Source of the DNA: Leptospira_B sp964571605
GTDB taxonomy: Bacteria > Spirochaetota > Leptospiria > Leptospirales > Leptospiraceae
Length of the DNA: 19,856 nucleotides
Assembly (NCBI GenBank): GCA_964571605.1
Contig: CAZNCS010000055.1
Location: 1 to 19,856 of the forward strand
Direction of reading: 5' to 3'
Below, one piece after another: positions 16,472 through 19,856 of this stretch. The notes below the pieces were generated by a model, which saw nothing but the letters and a program-made list of their open reading frames with translations, was not told where the DNA came from and made no database searches. The position numbers were made by a program, and so were the translations under genes. How positions within the stretch are numbered: the first letter of the stretch is position 1; each line of letters starts with the position of its first letter.

Positions 16472-17653
16472 TCAGTTTTTCTTAATTTTAGAAGCCGCGT
16501 CTTTGATCAAACCCGCCGCAATCTCGTTTCTTTGGATTTGGCTAGTCCCTTCGTAAATTTGCAAAATTTTTGCATCACGATAGAATTTTTCCACAGGATA
16601 CTCTTTGGTATAACCGTATCCTCCAAAAATCTGAACCGCGTCCGAGGCAACTTGAACCGCGGAATCGGAGGCATAACATTTTGCCATCGCTGAAAATTTG
16701 GCCGCATCTTTATGAAAAGATTCCGCATAAACTCCCGCTTTATAAGTCAGTAGTCTGGAACCTTCGATTTTAATTGCCATATCCGCCAACATATGTTGGA
16801 TCGCTTGGAAAGAAGAAATCGTCACACCGAATTGTTCTCTTTCTCTCGCATATGCAATGGCGGCATCAAAAGCGCCTTGCATAAGACCAACCGCTCCCGC
16901 AGCAACTGCGGGACGAGAAAGAATTAAAGTTTTGAATGCATGCAGAAATCCTTGGTTTTCTTTTCCACCTACAAGATTTTCAGCAGGGACCTCGCAATCT
17001 TCGAAAATCAATTGTCTGGTTTCCGAACAACGGATTCCAAGTTTGTCTTCTTTTTTTCCAAAGGAAAAACCTTTAGAATCTTTCTCCACGATAAAACAGG
17101 AAATTCCACGAGGTCCTCTTTCCTTATCGGTCATCGCAAATACAGTATAAATATCCGCTTGGCCGGCACTACTGATCCATTGTTTAGTTCCGTTTAATAC
17201 GTACTTATCGCCTTTTTTTGTGGCGGTCGTAGCCATGGCAGGCACATCCGAACCGGCCCCAGGTTCGGATAATCCGAAGGCAGCGGTTTTTTCTCCGGTA
17301 GCAAGAACAGGCAACCATTTGTCTTTTTGCGCTTTTGTTCCTCCCACATCAATGGGAAGAGCTCCTAATTTTGTGGAAGTAAATGCAGTATTCACCCCGA
17401 GACATCCCCAGGATACTTCTTCGGCCAGAACGATTCCGCCCATCATTCCATAACCCAGGCCTCCGTGTTCTTCGTCGAACATCGCTTGGTACAGGCCGGC
17501 TTCTTTAAATTTTTGTAAAATAGCTTTCGGGTATTCGTTCTTTTCGTCGTAGTGCATCCGGTTTGGGACAACTTCTTTTCGGACCACGTCTCGGACCAGA
17601 TCTCTGAGTTGAAGTAATTCTTCGGGTAAATCAAATTGTAATGCGGAATTCAA
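16472..17653 (-). CDS. Acyl-CoA dehydrogenase
   Basis: This FAD flavoprotein introduces a trans-2 double bond into an acyl-CoA and passes electrons to electron-transfer flavoprotein; it acts in the cytoplasm in fatty-acid or branched-acid oxidation. The 393 residues match the short/medium-chain family. Signatures include FGLSEPGAGSDVPAMATTA, NGTKQWISSAGQAD, AREREQFGVTISSFQAIQHMLADM, QIFGGYGYTKEYPVEKFYRDAKI and IYEGTSQIQRNEIA, where Glu368 corresponds to the catalytic base of medium-chain enzymes. The start is a TTG, well supported by AGGAGG five bases upstream; the next in-frame Met is at residue 33, inside the conserved domain. Chain-length preference cannot be told. It lies upstream of the sensor gene with 87 bp between them. 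Confidence 0.96.
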   Translation of the reverse strand: MNSALQFDLPEELLQLRDLVRDVVRKEVVPNRMHYDEKNEYPKAILQKFKEAGLYQAMFDEEHGGLGYGMMGGIVLAEEVSWGCLGVNTAFTSTKLGALPIDVGGTKAQKDKWLPVLATGEKTAAFGLSEPGAGSDVPAMATTATKKGDKYVLNGTKQWISSAGQADIYTVFAMTDKERGPRGISCFIVEKDSKGFSFGKKEDKLGIRCSETRQLIFEDCEVPAENLVGGKENQGFLHAFKTLILSRPAVAAGAVGLMQGAFDAAIAYAREREQFGVTISSFQAIQHMLADMAIKIEGSRLLTYKAGVYAESFHKDAAKFSAMAKCYASDSAVQVASDAVQIFGGYGYTKEYPVEKFYRDAKILQIYEGTSQIQRNEIAAGLIKDAASKIKKN

Positions 17654-17658
17654 ATTGG

Positions 17659-17664
17659 CCTCCT
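17659..17664 (-). promoter_or_regulatory. Strong ribosome-binding site for a TTG start
   Basis: AGGAGG on the minus strand lies five bases before TTG 17653. It decides the start of the acyl-CoA dehydrogenase, which has no ATG in a suitable place. Confidence 0.8.
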
Positions 17665-17795
17665 AAGGCTTTTCGGTTCGATTCTAAAACAATTTTGAAA
17701 AATACGACGATCAGCGCAAGCGAAGCTTATATTTCTTACATACAGGAATCGGGTTGTTAGTTTGTTATACGAACTAAAGGTAAAACGTCTTTTGG

Positions 17796-17977
17796 CACGC
17801 AGAGACGCCAAGACGCAACGAAGGGGGAGTAAAATTTAGACCATGTCTCAGCCATAAGAGATCATGATTTAAAATCACATATGTAATTACGTTTACTCAT
17901 AAGATACTATTTTTACCGGGAATCAAATTTACTACAGTATAAAAATAATAACCTCTGCTTCTTAGCGTCTCTGCGTG
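17796..17977. repeat. 182-bp intergenic element with inverted period-8 repeat ends
   Basis: The left end reads CACGCAGAGACGCCAAGACGCA (17796 onward), with period 8. The right end 17965-17977 (GCGTCTCTGCGTG) is the perfect reverse complement of 17796-17808, and pairing continues for three more bases with one mismatch. The ends share the CACGCAGAG core with the element at 8467-8726. The AT-rich interior contains a 13-base dyad TGATTT-A-AAATCA (17865-17877) and no gene. It fills much of the 383-bp gap 17654-18036; the flanking bases hold no other feature I can support apart from the dehydrogenase ribosome site. No target duplication is evident. Confidence 0.65.
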
Positions 17978-18036
17978 AAATCCTTTTTCCCAATTTGAAA
18001 CGATCTTATTCTAGAGCCAACTATAGAACAAAACCG

Positions 18037-19227
18037 TTATAGGAAATAAAATAAGCCCGAAAAAAGAATCAGAACCGCAAACTTAAGCCCTTCCCATTTC
18101 CAAACATTCTTCCTGCCGTCCCAAACGAATCCCAAAAATAAAAACGCAAAAAAGAACCAGAGCCCAAAACTCAAATATTGGCCTGTGGAAATTTTACCCA
18201 GTTTTAATAATTTCAGTAGATACACAGACGAGGCCGCAAGCAGAACAAATTGAACGATACCGTACATTCTTCTCGAAAAAGAAATAGTAGGATCGTATTT
18301 GAGATATTTGTCCCGATTGATCTCAGGAATTTCTTTTTCACCGCCGAGAGACGCAGGTCTCCAATCCGGTTTTTTGAATATTAAAAGAAATTTATCCTTC
18401 CAATTCGGAGCAGACTTTACCAAATCCCAAAGAGAAAAATACACATGAAAATTCGCCCAGATCGGATTGAATGTGGGAAGAGGTTGTGTCAAACCGTAAA
18501 CAGGCTCTTTTTTCTCCTCGGCGTAAGTCCCGAACCATTTGTCCCATAGGATGAGAATCCCTCCGTGATTCTTATCCAGATATTCCGGATCCCTTCCATG
18601 ATGGACACGATGATGAGAAGGAGTGAGTAATAATTTTTCAATCCAACCCAATTTTCCGATCAATCGTGTATGGACCCAGAACTGATAAATTTTCAGAATT
18701 CCGTGGCAGAAAAAAAACATCCACCATGGGATTCCGAGTAGAGCCAAAGGTAGATTGAAGGCGTATTCAAAAATTCTTTGGAACATGGATTGGCGAAGTG
18801 CGACCGTCAGATTAAATTCTTCGCTGGAATGATGAGTGACATGACAGGCCCAAAGAAAATGGACTTCGTGGGTAGCGCGATGGAACCAATAATAGATAAA
18901 ATCTACGGCGATCAGAGTAAAAATCCAACCCCCAGCCGCTGCCCAATGAAATTCGAATCCCCCTGCCCCTCGACTCAAAGGAGAAGAACTCGGAAAATTT
19001 CCCCAACCAAAAAGAGTTTGAACGGAGAAATATTTTCGGATGTCTTCATATAAAAGTAGAGCGGCGACAGTTACAAGCACTCCGCTCAAAGAATACAAGA
19101 TCCCCGTTGCCAGATCTCCTACGGAATCGTTCCAACGATAGACGCCTTTTTTTCTTCCGAAAATAGCTTCTATCAAAACTAGACCGAGAAAAAACGGAAC
19201 CGCTTTATCCAGAATCGTTTCTTCCAT
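18037..19227 (-). CDS. Alkylglycerol monooxygenase-like membrane di-iron oxygenase
   Basis: A 396-residue member of the fatty acid hydroxylase/sterol desaturase superfamily. The His motifs that bind two irons are present: HRATH with a further His (116-123), HVTHH (129-133) and HHRVHH (205-210). Around them the sequence follows animal alkylglycerol monooxygenase (AGMO/TMEM195) closely as I remember it: DFIYYWFHRATHEVHFLWA, THHSSEEFNLTVALRQS, TPSHHRVHHGRDPEYLDKNH, LILWDKWFGTY and the following PVYGLTQPLPTFNPI. The C-terminal part adds membrane helices, also as in AGMO. AGMO cleaves ether bonds of alkylglycerols to an aldehyde using O2 and, in animals, tetrahydrobiopterin. Start ATG has GGAGG nine bases upstream; the gene lies 18 bp after the SDR gene. 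Substrate in this organism is inferred only. Confidence 0.88.
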   Translation of the reverse strand: MEETILDKAVPFFLGLVLIEAIFGRKKGVYRWNDSVGDLATGILYSLSGVLVTVAALLLYEDIRKYFSVQTLFGWGNFPSSSPLSRGAGGFEFHWAAAGGWIFTLIAVDFIYYWFHRATHEVHFLWACHVTHHSSEEFNLTVALRQSMFQRIFEYAFNLPLALLGIPWWMFFFCHGILKIYQFWVHTRLIGKLGWIEKLLLTPSHHRVHHGRDPEYLDKNHGGILILWDKWFGTYAEEKKEPVYGLTQPLPTFNPIWANFHVYFSLWDLVKSAPNWKDKFLLIFKKPDWRPASLGGEKEIPEINRDKYLKYDPTISFSRRMYGIVQFVLLAASSVYLLKLLKLGKISTGQYLSFGLWFFFAFLFLGFVWDGRKNVWKWEGLKFAVLILFSGLFYFL

Positions 19228-19245
19228 ATTCCAAAACCTCCGGTA

Positions 19246-19856
19246 TTAATTTACCGTATTTAAAAGTTTCGCGAGTTTTCTCACTAAAAAGCGAGGACTG
19301 ATACGAATCGATTGCGCCATTATTTTATTAGCAATTCCTGATATAACTACGGTCCTTCCGGATTTTACGCCGTCATATCCAATTTTCGCAACTTGAGAAG
19401 CTTCCATTTTAGGAACCAAACCGCTATTCAAAATTGCGGAATGATCCATCTCAGCACGTTTGAAAAATTCGGTTTTTGTAGGCCCGGGGCATAAACAAGT
19501 TACTGTGATTCCGTCCTTTCTAACTTCTTCCGCAAGACCTTCCGAAAAAAATAATACATACGCTTTAGAAGCGTAATAATTGGTCATCATGGGTCCAGGT
19601 TGGAAAGCTGCAGTGGATGCTACGTTCAAAATTTTTCCGGAATGTCTTTCTCTCATATCTTTCAAAAATAAATGAGTCAATGCAACAAGCGAAGTAACGT
19701 TTACTTGGATAAGATTCAATTCTTCATTTAAATCCAAAGAATGAAATTTTCCGTTGGTTCCAAATCCCGCATTATTTACGAGTAAGTCCACCAAAGCCTT
19801 TTTCTTTTTTGCAAAATCATAAATTTTCTTGGGTGATTTCGGATCGGAAAGATCCG
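19246..19856 (-). CDS. Short-chain dehydrogenase/reductase (5' end outside window)
   Basis: This NAD(P)-dependent SDR-family oxidoreductase is cut at the window end; the frame is open to base 19856, so the Rossmann glycine motif and start codon are missing. Visible are a DLSDP strand end, LLVNNAGFG (NNAG motif), the catalytic Ser in LNVASTAAF, the YxxxK pair in NYYASKAY and the CPGPTKTEF segment after it, all in normal spacing. The C-terminal part (VRKLAKLLNTV) is typical of the DltE/YqjQ-like group, several of which act on acyl or steroid-like substrates. It is directly upstream of the AGMO-like gene and probably co-transcribed; reduction or oxidation of an aldehyde or ketone intermediate of the same lipid pathway is a reasonable but untested guess. 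Confidence 0.93.
   Translation of the reverse strand, partial: DLSDPKSPKKIYDFAKKKKALVDLLVNNAGFGTNGKFHSLDLNEELNLIQVNVTSLVALTHLFLKDMRERHSGKILNVASTAAFQPGPMMTNYYASKAYVLFFSEGLAEEVRKDGITVTCLCPGPTKTEFFKRAEMDHSAILNSGLVPKMEASQVAKIGYDGVKSGRTVVISGIANKIMAQSIRISPRFLVRKLAKLLNTVN

Overview
The window looks like a chromosomal segment of a spirochaete, most probably a Leptospira species. The flagellar gene order fliY-fliO-fliP-fliQ-fliR-flhB-flhA-flhF, the FliY-type switch protein, the relaxed use of TTG and GTG starts, and neighbours such as a 7TMR-DISM sensor and a secreted START-domain protein all fit that genus. By eye the base composition is in the low to middle 40s percent GC, higher than I recall for L. 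interrogans; this was not computed, and the species is not decided. No tRNA, rRNA, CRISPR, insertion sequence or phage gene was recognised.

Region 1 (1-8283, all minus strand) is a flagellar export and switch operon. FliY (switch/C-ring) comes first, then the export-gate proteins FliO, FliP, FliQ, FliR, FlhB and FlhA, and finally the SRP-type GTPase FlhF, whose 3' end lies beyond base 1. Spacing is tight, with four-base ATGA overlaps at fliY/fliO, fliP/fliQ and fliR/flhB, so the genes are probably co-transcribed and translationally coupled.

Region 2 (8284-8727) is a 444-bp non-coding stretch. It has mutually exclusive hairpins upstream of fliY and a 260-bp element whose ends are inverted copies of a period-8 repeat (CGCARAGN). 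A second, smaller element with the same ends lies at 17796-17977.

Region 3 (8728-12437, minus strand) is a probable operon. Its first gene encodes a 743-residue protein in which an AGCS-type (alanine/glycine:cation symporter) membrane domain is fused in one uninterrupted frame to a complete phosphatidylserine decarboxylase. It is followed by a DUF971 protein, a four-helix membrane protein and a small secreted protein. The fusion is the most striking single observation here.

Region 4 (12494-13426, plus strand) is one outer-membrane beta-barrel candidate, divergent from the fusion gene and convergent with the next gene.

Region 5 (13430-17653, minus strand) holds an acyl-CoA dehydrogenase, a 7TMR-DISM/PAS sensor with an RsbW-like ATPase domain and no visible phospho-acceptor histidine, and a secreted START-domain protein.

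Region 6 (18037-19856, minus strand) is a short-chain dehydrogenase cut by the window end, followed 18 bp later by a membrane di-iron oxygenase strongly resembling animal alkylglycerol monooxygenase. PSD, START, acyl-CoA dehydrogenase and the AGMO-like enzyme give the non-flagellar part a lipid-metabolism flavour, but a common pathway is only an inference.
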